Below, piece after piece: positions 45,635 through 56,264 of a DNA stretch of 64,000 nt. The position numbers and the translations under genes were made by a program. The stretch is taken from NCBI GenBank assembly GCA_024500155.1, contig CM044869.1, positions 52,283,898 to 52,347,897 on the forward strand, in the 5' to 3' direction. Origin of the DNA: Chenopodium formosanum (taxonomy: Eukaryota > Streptophyta > Magnoliopsida > Caryophyllales > Amaranthaceae). Below the pieces are notes generated by a model. It saw only the letters and a program-made list of their open reading frames with translations, did not search any database and was not told the DNA's origin. The stretch's first letter is position 1; every line of letters begins with the position of its first letter.

Positions 45635-46687
45635 GGAAAATTTCTTAAAAATAATCCCAACTTTCACATATTCACTTTAAATAATCCCAACTTTGGATTA
45701 TTATAAATAATCCCAACTTTAGGGTGTATTCCCTCAAAACAGGCCCTAATCGGTTACTAACTTGCTATAGTAGGTTAAGGAAACACGTGTCACCATGTGA
45801 TTGGCTGAAATTTTTTTTTATAAAAAAAACTTACAAAAATTAAAAAAAAAATAAATAAATAAATAAAACTTTAAAAAAAATAAAAATAAAAACTGTCAGC
45901 CTCCACCCACGAACCACCTTCCCCACCACCACCACCACCACGGCGGCCATAATTGTCTTCCCCACCTAAGCGCCGACAACCAGAAGCCTTCTCCCACGCC
46001 AATAGTTTCCCTTCTCGCCGCCCCTTTCCCCAAAACCACCATCTCCACCACGAATCCCTAAAACCCTCGAAATCTCACCCACGACCACCATCTCCGCCAC
46101 CCACCACGCTCCCTCCCGGAATCTCCATACTTTCCGGCGCCAAGACGCATAATCACCCTCTACACAGCCAGCTCTGCCTCGACCAACACCAGCCCACAAA
46201 CACACATCAACCACAATCCGTGGAATCGCGGGTTAGGTTCAATTGATTTTGCTGCAATTCGCTGGTTACTACCTCGATTTGGTGGTGACGACGGGCAGTG
46301 CTACAGCGATAGTTTGATGTTGTTGTTGGTTCGTGGGTAATTGCATATGGCTGCTGGTGTTTTCGTATTGCGGTGGTGGGTGCGCAATTTGCTGCGTAGG
46401 TGACGGTGGTTACAGGTGATAGTGGTGACGGTGGTTACAGGTGATGCCGTGATGGTGGGGGGTTTTTGAATTATGACTTTTTTTTAAGTTTTTTTTTATA
46501 TTTTTTTTAACATTTCAGCAAATCACGTGGTAACACATGTCAACATTTACCTCTTTAACAGGTTACCAGTTACTTGGGCCTGTTTTAAGCGAATACACTC
46601 CAAAATTGGGATTATTAATAATAATACAAAGTTGGGATTATTTAAAGCGAATACGTGAAAGTTGGGATTATTTTTAACAAATTTTCC
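45635..46687. mobile_element. Long-TIR Mutator-like element 2 (1053 bp)
   Basis: Inverted ends GGAAAATTTCTTAAAAATAA and TTATTTTTAACAAATTTTCC, followed inward by AAATAATCCCAACTTT units; flanked by AATAAGATA/AATAAGATG (45626-45634, 46688-46696; 8 of 9 match). The interior is C-rich from ~45900 to 46215 and G-rich from ~46240 to 46465, like the element at 29917. Open frames 45953-46246 and 45966-46214 are products of this base bias. No transposase, so non-autonomous. Confidence 0.8.
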
Positions 46688-46696
46688 AATAAGATG

Positions 46697-47083
46697 TTAT
46701 GGTCTAAATTTTCTAAATTCTAGCCTGATATTGTCTGAATTCTTCTGATCTAATTTGGTCTTATTCGATTTAACTTTGACCTAAATATGATCATGAATGG
46801 TTCGTCTAGAATTTTGCTTGGGTTTAGACATCAATATTGAGCCCGGCTTGGCCTAAATTTTGGACCGACTAGATTGAAAAAGCTGGCTATTTTGGCCCGG
46901 AATAGCATGTTTGGGCACAACTTTTTTGGTCTGAGCTCGGCCCAACCCTACCACGATTACCTCTACTTGACCTTAATTGTTCATCATTGTATAAGAAAAA
47001 TTGGGTCTAAAATAATTTATTGTAGATCGGGTCCATACAAGACCTGCTGAAGTAAGTATCTCGTTAGATTTGTCTTAACGTGT
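46697..47083. other. Repetitive non-coding interval
   Basis: No gene. Wording such as GGCCCGG and TTGGGC resembles decayed retroelement or MITE DNA, but no ends were recognised. Confidence 0.35.
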
Positions 47084-47759
47084 TGTAGACACGGAAATTT
47101 TATAAGTGTCATACATTAAATTAAATAAATTAATTTGGGATAAATCATGTTAATGATCCATTTTAATTATTTTGGCCTCACCCAAATAAATAATTCGAAT
47201 TAATCAAATACAATTCGGGTTATAAAATAAGTCAAATGGACCAGGTTAAAAGACTTCTAAGTCATTAAATGGGCCAGGCCCAAACCTATTAAGTCCACTT
47301 CAGGGGTTCTCATCTCCTATAAATACATCATTCCTCCATCAGTTGAGGGGATCCAGAAATCATTATTCCAAGAGCTCATAAAACTCAAAAGGAATTCTCT
47401 CTGAAGTGAGTCAATAAGTACATCAAATTCGTGCCGACTTGTTCAGATACACTCAAACACATTTGAACGGGATTAAGCTTCATAAGCCCTCGTTCAGGTG
47501 TATTCAAACAAAACCCTTCGAGTACAGGTTGACATCATCAAACTAACTGCATTCAAACTCAAGTCGACGTCATCAAACGTCAACCTACAGGTGTCACCAC
47601 GTGTCATTTTCAAGCTGCGGAACAGAATCAGAGGATTTAGTTTATTTTATTATAAACTGTTATACAGAGATTGTACCTAAAAATTCACATATTAATATAA
47701 ATTCATTTGTTACTTTATTTCCCGTCTTTATTTATTTAGACTCGAAATTTGTGTAAACA
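47084..47759 (+). mobile_element. 5' LTR of the Tat-type element (676 bp)
   Basis: Starts TGTAGACACGGAAATTT and ends AAATTTGTGTAAACA, an imperfect inverted pair. TATA box TATAAATA at 47318-47325. The next bases (from 47764) read TTGGCACGCTCGGTGGGAC, placed as a primer binding site; the matching tRNA was not assigned. Confidence 0.75.
47318..47325 (+). promoter_or_regulatory. TATA box of the Tat-type LTR
   Basis: TATAAATA in CTCCTATAAATACATC, about 440 bp before the LTR end. Confidence 0.6.
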
Positions 47760-47834
47760 AATTTTGGCACGCTCGGTGGGACTATCTTTGCCTCTCATCT
47801 CTGTTTCCGTACGTTCAAAAAAAAAAATCTTGAA

Positions 47835-49523
47835 ATGGCCTCAAAGAACACTGTCGCCGAAAGGACCTCTGCTACAACTCAACAAAGGGCTGCTGAGTTG
47901 GCTGAAATGCTCAACAGCCAAACTGATGAAGGCATCGTCACTAGAGGGATGAAGCAAGCTGTTGTTGACTCTGCCGCAAGAAGCTTGCGTGCCGCGTCAG
48001 TCCCTACCAAAGCACAAAAGAGTCGAGCTCGTCGTGCTGCTTCTGTGAGGTCTGTCACGTCCTCCACTCACGAACCACATGAGAGTCTTGTGTTTGGTTC
48101 GTTCGGGCCTGTAACCTACACAAACTCATCCTTTGATCACTCTGATGAAGGACATGACAATGAGTTTAGTGTGAGCTCACCTGAGCCTACTTTTGTTGCT
48201 GTTATGGTGACGAATACTAAGACGGTCGAACAACAACTGGCTGAAATGAGCAGTATCCTTGAACAGCTGAAGAAGGATGGGGAGGAAAAAGATGCTCAAA
48301 TCAAACAGCAAAATGAACAGATTGTTGCTTTGACAAGAAAGCTTGAAAAACGATCGATGGAGACTGAAAGCGATGACAGTTTGGATAGTAGTATTAAATC
48401 AAAGGAATTAAAGCCAAATGGATCAAACAATTTAATCACTGCCGAACAAGTTCAAGCTATGATAGCCAATGCTGTCAAGAGCCAACTTGGAGGGGGAGGT
48501 TCGTACAATAGCCGACGTTATGTGAAGCCTTACACTAGGAGAATAGATGAGCTGAAAATGCCGTTCGGATACCAACCTCCAAAATTTCAACTCTTTGATG
48601 GAAAGGGTAATCCAAAACAACATGTTGCACACTTCATAGAGACGTGCAGCAATGGTGGTACCAGGGGTGACTTGCTTGTTAAGCAATTCGTTCGTTCTCT
48701 TAAGGGAACCGCTTTTGACTGGTACACCAACTTAGAGGCTGAGTCCATTGACAGTTGGGATCAAATGGAAATGGAATTTTTGGGGCGATTCTTCAGCACT
48801 GAGCGTGTTGTTAGCATGACTGAGCTAACTCAAACTACACAATGGGATGAAGAGCCAGTCATTGATTATATCAACCGCTGGCGCGCTCTAAGTTTGGAAT
48901 GTAAAGATCGGCTGACTGAAACCTCTGCCATAGAGATGTGCATCAACAGGATGAGTTGGGAACTACATTACATTCTAAAGGGGATCAAACCAGGATCTTT
49001 TCAAGAGTTGGCGACGAGAGCTCATGACATGGAACTCTCAATTGCCTACAACAAGAAGAAGAAGAAGGGGCTTTCTTTGGAAGCCAAGAAAGAAAAGGAG
49101 TATTACAAAAATGACAAATCCTCCAAAAGTTCAACTAAGGAGACGTTGTCTGTGACTACTTCTTCTGCACCCGTCAAAATTTCGGGTAAGAAGAAAGAAG
49201 AAAGTAAGGGTTTATCTTCGAGATTTGTCAAGAAAGATAAACCCACTTTGAAAGTGCTTCAAGCTAAGAAGTACCCTTTCCTAGACTCTGACTTGTCTGG
49301 CATGCTAGACAAATTGCTTGAAAACAAAATCATTGAGTTGCCTGAGTCAAAGCGACCTGAGCAAATGAATAAGACATCCAATCCCAATTATTGTCCGTAT
49401 CATAGGTTGAGTAGTCATCCTATTGAAAAGTGTATAACACTTAAGGAGAAAATTATGCAATTGGCAAAGGATGGAACAATTGAGCTAGATGTCGACGAGC
49501 CAGTGACATCAAATCATGCCTAA
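47835..49523 (+). CDS. Gag protein of the Tat-type element
   Basis: Intact 562-residue frame from ATG at 47835, 76 bases after the LTR. The N-terminal ~130 residues are Ser/Ala/Thr-rich; a coiled coil follows (EQQLAEMSSILEQLKKDGEE). The Retrotrans_gag domain spans about residues 245-410 (FDGKGNPKQHVAHFIETCS, GTAFDWYTNLEAESIDSW, FLGRFFSTERVVSMTEL). A zinc-finger-like CPYHRLSSHPIEKC sits near the end. Gag forms the virus-like particle that packages the element RNA. The TAA at 49521-49523 is the only break between this frame and pol; both share one phase. Confidence 0.85.
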   Translation: MASKNTVAERTSATTQQRAAELAEMLNSQTDEGIVTRGMKQAVVDSAARSLRAASVPTKAQKSRARRAASVRSVTSSTHEPHESLVFGSFGPVTYTNSSFDHSDEGHDNEFSVSSPEPTFVAVMVTNTKTVEQQLAEMSSILEQLKKDGEEKDAQIKQQNEQIVALTRKLEKRSMETESDDSLDSSIKSKELKPNGSNNLITAEQVQAMIANAVKSQLGGGGSYNSRRYVKPYTRRIDELKMPFGYQPPKFQLFDGKGNPKQHVAHFIETCSNGGTRGDLLVKQFVRSLKGTAFDWYTNLEAESIDSWDQMEMEFLGRFFSTERVVSMTELTQTTQWDEEPVIDYINRWRALSLECKDRLTETSAIEMCINRMSWELHYILKGIKPGSFQELATRAHDMELSIAYNKKKKKGLSLEAKKEKEYYKNDKSSKSSTKETLSVTTSSAPVKISGKKKEESKGLSSRFVKKDKPTLKVLQAKKYPFLDSDLSGMLDKLLENKIIELPESKRPEQMNKTSNPNYCPYHRLSSHPIEKCITLKEKIMQLAKDGTIELDVDEPVTSNHA

Positions 49524-52500
49524 GTAGCTACTGAACCATCATTTCAGGCTCAAACTTTGCGGTTTGGGAGTTTGGAGCCAGTAATTATACTTGTGGAGAG
49601 TCAACCCATTCGACATGAAGTCTCGTCCCAGGTTGAACACCAAACACATGTTAACGCCCAAGATGAAGATGATGACGAAGGGTGGACATTGGTGACAAGG
49701 AGAAGGCCAAGAAAACATGTGCATGCTCCAAAACCACAACCTTCGTATCGTAGAAAAAAGCAGCAAAAGAAGAGAAAGCCCAAGAATTCAAAGGGTAAAA
49801 AGAAAGAAAAAGGGGTCAGTAAGCAAAAGGTCATCCCCATAGATTTGCTTGAGCAAGAGCCGTTGTCTCCCATAACTTTGGAGGAATATTTCCCGGAAGA
49901 CTACTTTACTGTGGTTACGGCGAATATGGTTTCCTTTGTGGAAAGTGAGGAGGAACAAGTTGATAATGAAACATCAACAAAATCAGCTATACAACAATCT
50001 GAGGTGGTAGTAAACCCAAAAATATCTACTATCTTGGATGTTCTTCCTTCACGCATGGGATGGAGGCAAATTTTTCATTTGCCTAAAGAGATGTGTCGAC
50101 AGTTATCGCTTGCACTTCAACACCCAGAGTTGTATGCCGATAAGGTGAAAAATGCTGGAGAACCTGCGGAGGACGCCACAAAATGTGTGTCATGCAACGC
50201 AGCCTTAGCTTTCACAGATGATGACTTGTTGATGGGGTCAAAACCCCATAATAGACCTTTGTTTGTGTCAGGGTACATCCGCGAACAAAAAGTGAGTCGC
50301 ATTTTAGTTGATGGTGGATCCGCTGTCAACATCATGCCAAAATCCACTATGACAGAGTTAGGAATCAAGATGGATGAATTATCTAACAGTCGCATAGTGA
50401 TCCAAGGATTTAACCTTGACAGTCAGCGTGCAATAGGCATAATACGCCTAGAACTCACAATGGGAGAGTTAACTTCATCGACTCTCTTTCATGTGATTGA
50501 CACCAAGACATCATACAAAATGTTGCTAGGACGCCCTTGGTTGCATGAGAATGGTGTTGTTGCATCGACCCTCCATCAATGTCTCAAGTACTATCGTGGG
50601 GGCGAAAAGAAGATAAATGGGGATGTTAAACCCTTTAGCAAAGCAGATTCTTACTTAGCTGACGCCAAGTTTTTTGAGGAAGAGGAGGCGTCAAGTGAGA
50701 TACTACCCTCGCAAGTCCTTTCAACGGGAAAAAGAGAAGTTAAAGAGAGCATTGCTTTAGCTACAAATACCGAAAAGACATCTCATGTTGAAGAGAAGCC
50801 TCAACAAAAGGTAGAAGTGGAGGAAAAGAGTGACTCTCAACTTGTCATAAAAGAAAAGCCAAAGTTGACAACTCCTATTTTGCGATACATCCCAAAATCA
50901 CGTCGCAAGGAGGGAGAATCACCCTTTGAGTGTCGCGAGGTTAACCTCGATGCTAAGGTAACAAAGCCCATTGATGACACTACTCTACAAAGTTTGAAGA
51001 GTAAAACAACTGTACCATTGGGTAAAGGCACACAAAGCCAAATTTCTAAGTTGCCAACAGAGTCATCCAAGGCAAAAGAGCTTAATAAAGCAAAGTTCGG
51101 CCAAAATGCATACCAGCTATTGGCAAAGTCGGGATATGACTTTGAAAACCCAACACCTATGGGTAAAGTCATTGACATTAAACCCAACGGACTCAATGAT
51201 ACTCAGAAGAAATTGCTTGACTATGGCTCTAGTTATCAAGAATCCAAGGCAGGTCTAGGGTTTCAGCGCCCCAAGCCAATCAAAATTGGTGTATGGCGTA
51301 AAGTAGACACCTCTTCTTCACAGTACATTACTGCTGAGGAACTCAAGGAAGATGAGGGTGAGAATGATGTTCCCTCTCCCAGAACTTCTGTATTTGATCG
51401 ACTTCAACCATCTACCACGAGGAATCATATCTCAGTGTTTGATAGGCTTGGAGAATGTGACCGTAGGGTGGAAGAAACTTCAAGCTCTCAACCCTTAAGG
51501 CGAAAAATATCTGTCTTTAACCGCGTAGGCATGACAAATGCCTCTAGCAAAGAACAAAGACAGTCGGCTTTTAGTCGCATAAAGAAAAGGGAAGACAATG
51601 TCATGAAGAATGACAAGCCAAAAAGTGTTGTTCCCTCTCGTATGAAGAGAACGCAAGACATAGACATCACTGAGCAACAACCTTTAAAGGCAAGAGTTTG
51701 CACTGTGGTTTTCACCAACCAAAATGAGTCGTCAAACCATGCTATAGAGGAACACAAGGAGATTGTTTCCACGAACCATGTAACGGCTGAAGAGGTGTCA
51801 AATCTCGATGAGGAGATAGAAGCTGATGAAGCTCCCAAGACACTTGAAGACGGGGGGCAAGCAACAGTAGATGAGTTAAAAGAGTTAAACCTTGGTACTC
51901 TTGAAGACCCACGCCCTGTATACATCAGTGCTCTTCTCACCCAAGCGGAAAAACAAGAGTACTTCAAATTACTCTCTGAGTATAAGGATGTCTTCGCATG
52001 GAGTTACAAAGAAATGCCAGGTCTCAACCCAAAAGTCGTCGTCCATCGATTGGCAATAAAAAAGGGTGTGAGTCCAAAGAAGCAATCACAAAGGCGATTC
52101 AGGCCAGAGCTGATCCCAGAAATTGAATCTGAGGTGAACAAACTCATTGATGCAGGCTTCATTCGTGAAGTCAAATACCCTACATGGATAGCAAATATTG
52201 TCCCTGTGAGGAAGAAAAATGGACAATTGCGAGTTTGTGTGGATTTTCGCGATTTGAATGAAGCATGTCCCAAGGATGACTTCCCACTTCCAGTCACGGA
52301 AATCATGATCGACGCCACTACTGGACATGAGGCATTGTCATTCATGGATTGTACAGCCGGATACAATCAAATTCACATGGCGCCTGAAGATCAAGAAGCC
52401 ACGGCATTTCGCACCCCAAAAGGGATATTTTGCTACAAAGTTATGCCATTCGGTTTGAAAAATGCTGGAGCTACGTATCAACGTGCAATGCAAAAGATCT

Positions 52501-53534
52501 TCGAAGACATGATACACAAAATTGTGGAGTGTTATGTGTGCGATTTAGTGGTTAAGTCTAAAAAGAGGGAGGATCACCTAGGTGACCTTCGCAAAATCTT
52601 TGAAAGACTACGCAAATGTCAATTGAAAATGAATCCTCTCAAATGTGCATTCGGTGTTACCTCAGGAAAATTTTTAGGTTTCATCGTAAAACATAGGGGA
52701 ATTGAAATTGACCAAACCAAAATCAAGGCAATTCAAGAAATGCCTGTACCACGAAATCTCAAGGAACTTCGCGGTCTCCAAGGGCGCCTTGCATATATTT
52801 GGAGATTCATCTCCAATCTTGCAGGCAGATGTCAACCATTTAGCCATCTCATGAAGAAGGATGCTCCATTCAAATGGGATGAGTCATGTCAAAAAGCGTT
52901 TGACAATATAAAGAAGTATTTGTCCTCTCTGCCGGTTTTGGGGGCACCAGTTAAAGGAAAACCTCTAATCCTTTACATTGCTGCTCAAGAAAGATCACTG
53001 GGGGCAATGTGTGCTCAAGAAATTGAAGAACGTAAGGAGACAGCTCTTTATTACTTGAGTCGAACATTGGTGGGTGCCGAGCTGAATTATTCACCAATTG
53101 AAAAAATTTGTCTTGCGTTAATTTTTGCCGTCCAAAAGTTAAAGCATTACATGCAAGCTCATACCGTCCATGTCGTCTCAAAAGCCGACCCAATCAAGTA
53201 CATCCTCTCAAGACCAATGTTGTCAGGAAGACTAGCTAAATGGGCTGTACTCATCAAACAGTACGATATAGTTTTCGTACCACAAAAGTCTGTCAAAGGA
53301 CAAGCCATCGCTGACTTCTTTGCCGACCACCCGGTGCCACCTGAATGGGAGATTTTCGTTGACTTGCCTGGAGAAGACGTATTTAACATTGAAATACTCC
53401 CACCATGGGAAATACTCACAAAAGGCTGCTCGTCACGACGGCGCAGGAGCAGGGGTAGTCTTTGTATCGCCAGAAAAGCACGTCTTACCTTACTCATTTG
53501 TGTTAACTCAGTTGTGCTCAAACAATATGGCTGA
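49524..53534 (+). pseudogene. Pol (protease, RT, RNase H) of the Tat-type element
   Basis: In phase with gag after one TAA; open for about 1336 codons. A Lys-rich segment comes first. Then the aspartic protease (ILVDGGSAVNIMPKS; MLLGRPWLHENG), a long linker with VFDRL repeats (SVFDRLQPS, SVFDRLGEC, SVFNRVGM), RT (VRKKNGQLRVCVDFRDLN, FMDCTAGYNQIHMAPEDQ, MPFGLKNAGATYQRAM) and RNase H (ALYYLSRTLVGAELNYSPIE). The RT catalytic motif reads YVCD, not YVDD (around 52533), so a metal-binding Asp is lost. Near 53430 the frame slips at the start of the second RNase H-like domain and ends at 53534. Gag-pol of this kind copies the element RNA into DNA; this copy cannot. Confidence 0.85.
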
Positions 53535-53955
53535 GTACAAAGCCCTCATTTTGGGCCTTCAAATGGCGGTTGAAATGGGAATTCAAGATCTTGATGTTTA
53601 TGGAGATTCGCAACTCGTTATAAGTCAACTTTTAGGCGAATATGAAGTCAAGAAAGAGGATTTAATTCCTTATCACAAACACGCATCAAGATTGCTTGAT
53701 AAATTTGACATCGTCAAGCTAAGCCATGTTCCAAGGAGTGCCAATAACATGGCTGACGCGCTTGCTGGCCTTGCAGCCACTTTGGCACTGGGGGCAGAGG
53801 AAACCATGTCTGTGCCCATTTGCAATCGATGGGTAGTTGCTCCTGAAGAATATGAAATTGAAGATGAAGAGGTCGAGGAAGTTGACATGATCACTGTCTG
53901 CCAAATTGACAAAGAAGACTGGCGTCAACCAATCATCAATTATTTGGATCACTAA
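53435..53955 (+). pseudogene. Second (archaeal-type) RNase H domain, Tat lineage
   Basis: Continues pol in the +1 frame: AARHDGAGAGVVFVSPEKHV, LCSNNMAEYKALILGLQMAV, DVYGDSQLVISQLLGEYEVK and HVPRSANNMADALAGLAA. The first catalytic Asp, expected in a FDGAA-like start, is destroyed by the frame slip. Later residues (E in NMAEYKAL, D in YGDSQLV, D in MADALA) remain. Ends at TAA 53953-53955, where the family reads on (YLDH, then KLPNDPRHR). Confidence 0.8.
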
Positions 53956-54696
53956 AAGCTGCCTAATGATCCACGACATCGAATAGAAATCTGCCGCCGA
54001 GCCCCTCGTTTTATTCTCTTCAAATGGACTCTTTATAGACGATCTTTTGACAAGCTATGGTCGAGATGTCTAGAAGATGAGGAGGCAGCCAAAACAATAG
54101 AGGAATTTCATTCAGGGATTTGTGGAGCTCATCAATCTGGTCCTAAGCTTCATGATCGTATCAAAAGGGCGGGGTACTACTGGCCTTCAATGGTTCAAGA
54201 TTGCATGGAGTTTGTTAAAAAATGTGAAGCATGTCAGTTTCATGCAAACTTCATTCACCAACCTCCAGAACCACTACATCTAACTATGACATCATGGCCA
54301 TTCGAAGGATGGGGTCTTGACGTTGTCGGTCCGATCACACCAAAGTCATCTGGTGGTCACGCTTACATCCTGGCTGCCACAGATTACTTCTCTAAGTGGG
54401 CTGAAGCTATTCCCCTTCGTGAGGTGAAAAAAGAAAATGTTGTCGATTTCATTCGCACCCATATCATTTACAGGTATGGAATACCTCAAAGAATCGTTAC
54501 TGACAACGGAAAGCCATTCGTCAACAACTTGATGGATAGCCTTTGCCAAAAGTTCAAGTTCACGCAACATAAGTCATCCATGTACAATGCTCCTACAAAT
54601 GGTCTAGCTGAAGCATTTAACAAAACGCTTTGTAATTTGCTAATCAAGGTCGTTGCAAAGTCTAAGCGTGACTGGCATGAAAAGACAGGGGAAGCA
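53956..54696 (+). pseudogene. Integrase of the Tat-type element, truncated
   Basis: Same frame as the preceding domain, after its TAA. HHCC zinc finger: H in FHSGICGAHQSG, C pair in KKCEACQ. Core DDE: D in WGLDVVGPITPKSSGGHA, D in RIVTDNGKPFVNN, E in APTNGLAEAFNKTL. It breaks off after SKRDWHEK at the start of the Athila LTR (54697), so the C-terminal domain is missing here. The last codons before the stop at 54699 run into LTR sequence. Confidence 0.85.
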
Positions 54697-56123
54697 TGAT
54701 ATGTTCATATTATGTAGTATTTTACCCCCGTCCCTTGGTCATAATTAGTAGTGTTTATGGCTCCTTAGAGCCATTTTTATTACTAATATTCGTTTTCTAG
54801 TGTTTTCGTAGTGTTTGTTGAGTTTTGTAGGGAATTGCACCTTTGGAGCACTTTCCCGGGATTTTATGAAGTTACTACGAGCATTGGAGGAGTTTGACCG
54901 ACATTGAGGCCCAAGGCCGGCTAGAAGTCATCGAGCCGGTGATTAAGGGCTCGGTATTTGGAATACCGAGGTTTGGACCGGGCAATCAAGACCCGAAGAG
55001 GAAATCCGGATCGGGCCGTGGAGTCGAGCCCAATCGAAGTTTCAAGCCTCGGAGTGAAGGCGAGCCCGATCGAGCAAGCTTAGGCCTGATCGGGCGATGT
55101 GCGCAGCAAGGGAGGCTTGCTAGGCCGCGCCCGATCGTGCGAGCACCTAGCACGATCGGGCAAGGCTGTTGCGTGGGAGCACGAGGAAAAAGGCGCGCCC
55201 GATCGGGCGGCCCTTAGCCCGATCGGGCGCGTGTTTCTGGGATGCCTTGTTTGTCGAGGCACTTAGTTCTAATTAGGAGTTGTTAATTATTTTCGTTTTT
55301 AAGTACGTTTAGGATTGTAATTTTGGGATCATTCTCCCTTTTCACTTTCTCTCTCTACTTAATAATTTTTCTCTCTCTAGACTTTTCTCTCTACTTTTGC
55401 TTTTAATCTCGACTACTTTGTAATTTCGCCGTCTTGGTACGATTTCTATTTCAATTAATCTCAGTTATTTATTTTCTTCCCTTAATCATGTCTCCTTTAA
55501 TTCCTTTGTTTAGTTTAATTTTAATTATGTCGGAGTAGTTTAATTCTAGGGTTTATGGGGATCCATAATTAATATGAAGGGATAATTTGTTATTATTGAT
55601 TATTGATATTGCATGATAATTTCTTATTGAATTGTTTTAATTCCTTGCAATTAGATTATGAATCGAGTAGATGTAATTTAATTGTGAATGTCTAGCAATA
55701 TTAAGTTGATGAATCGAGCAGATGTTAATTTGATATTAAGGGCTATTTTCAATAGGAACTTAGATCTAGTAAATTGCGAGAGCCTGTTAGATCTATGTTA
55801 GTTAATAAATTGCGAGAGCCTGTTAATCATGTTATTTGTGCAATGTTGATTGATCGATCGTTATGTTTTATCCCGAAATATTAATTATTGGTGAACCTGT
55901 GACCCTAGACCTTCTTATCATTGATTTTCTCCCTAAACTTGATCTCCATAGCATAGTTTCACATTATAACATCAATTTGGTTACCTTGATAATTTAGACT
56001 ATATTAATTAATTAGGAGTAGAAAGACCAGTTTCCCTGTGGATTCGACCCTACTTCCCTATCTACTTTAGTTAGAGGACTTAGGTAATTACTTTTGATTA
56101 GGGGATACGACTTTACCCTGTCA
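54697..56123 (+). mobile_element. 5' LTR of the Athila-type element (1427 bp)
   Basis: Starts TGATATGTTCATATTATG at the break in the host integrase and ends CCCTGTCA just before the primer site. Holds three dyad pairs of GCCCGATCGGGC type (55064-55228). Open frames 54894-55217 and 55080-55262 across the GC-rich part are not genes. No clear TATA box. Confidence 0.85.
55064..55228 (+). repeat. Paired GATCGGGC dyads in the Athila LTR
   Basis: Three pairs: 55064-55075/55084-55095, 55129-55140/55150-55161 and 55197-55208/55217-55228, centre spacing 20-21 bp. In the middle pair the left unit is GCCCGATCGTGC and the right GCACGATCGGGC: neither is a full palindrome, yet they are exact complements of each other. 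Confidence 0.85.
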
Positions 56124-56128
56124 AAATT

Positions 56129-56146
56129 TGGCGCCGTTGCCGGGGA
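56129..56146 (+). other. Primer binding site (tRNA-Asp type)
   Basis: TGGCGCCGTTGCCGGGGA, complementary to the 3' end of plant tRNA-Asp, five bases after the LTR end. It is the usual first-strand primer site of Athila-like elements. Confidence 0.85.
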
Positions 56147-56264
56147 AACGGTTTTATTTTGATTTCTAATTGTTTTTATAGTTTAGATTATTTTCTCTTT
56201 TGCCTCAAGGGACATTAGTTCTTTGAGGTAGTACTAATATCTGTTTTTTTTTAGTTCTTTGTTT

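Larger units (their letters stand above)
47084..54696 (+). mobile_element. Tat-type Ty3 retrotransposon, 5' part, cut by an Athila insertion
   Basis: A 5' LTR, gag, then protease, reverse transcriptase, RNase H, a second RNase H-like domain and integrase in order. Two RNase H domains are a mark of the plant Tat lineage. Integrase stops at 54696, where the LTR of the Athila-type element begins; the missing 3' part should lie beyond that element, outside the window. Frame breaks and an altered catalytic site in pol show it is dead. Confidence 0.85.

Noticed and set aside
45953..46246. Proline-rich protein gene in Mutator-like element 2
   Set aside because: Same reason as in element 1; the antisense frame is open as well.
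51488..51967. 159-residue minus-strand ORF over Tat pol
   Set aside because: Antisense shadow of the intact pol reading frame, with no motif.
54894..55262. Arg/Gly-rich ORFs in the Athila LTR
   Set aside because: They come from GC-rich dyads in non-coding LTR DNA, open in several frames and on both strands.
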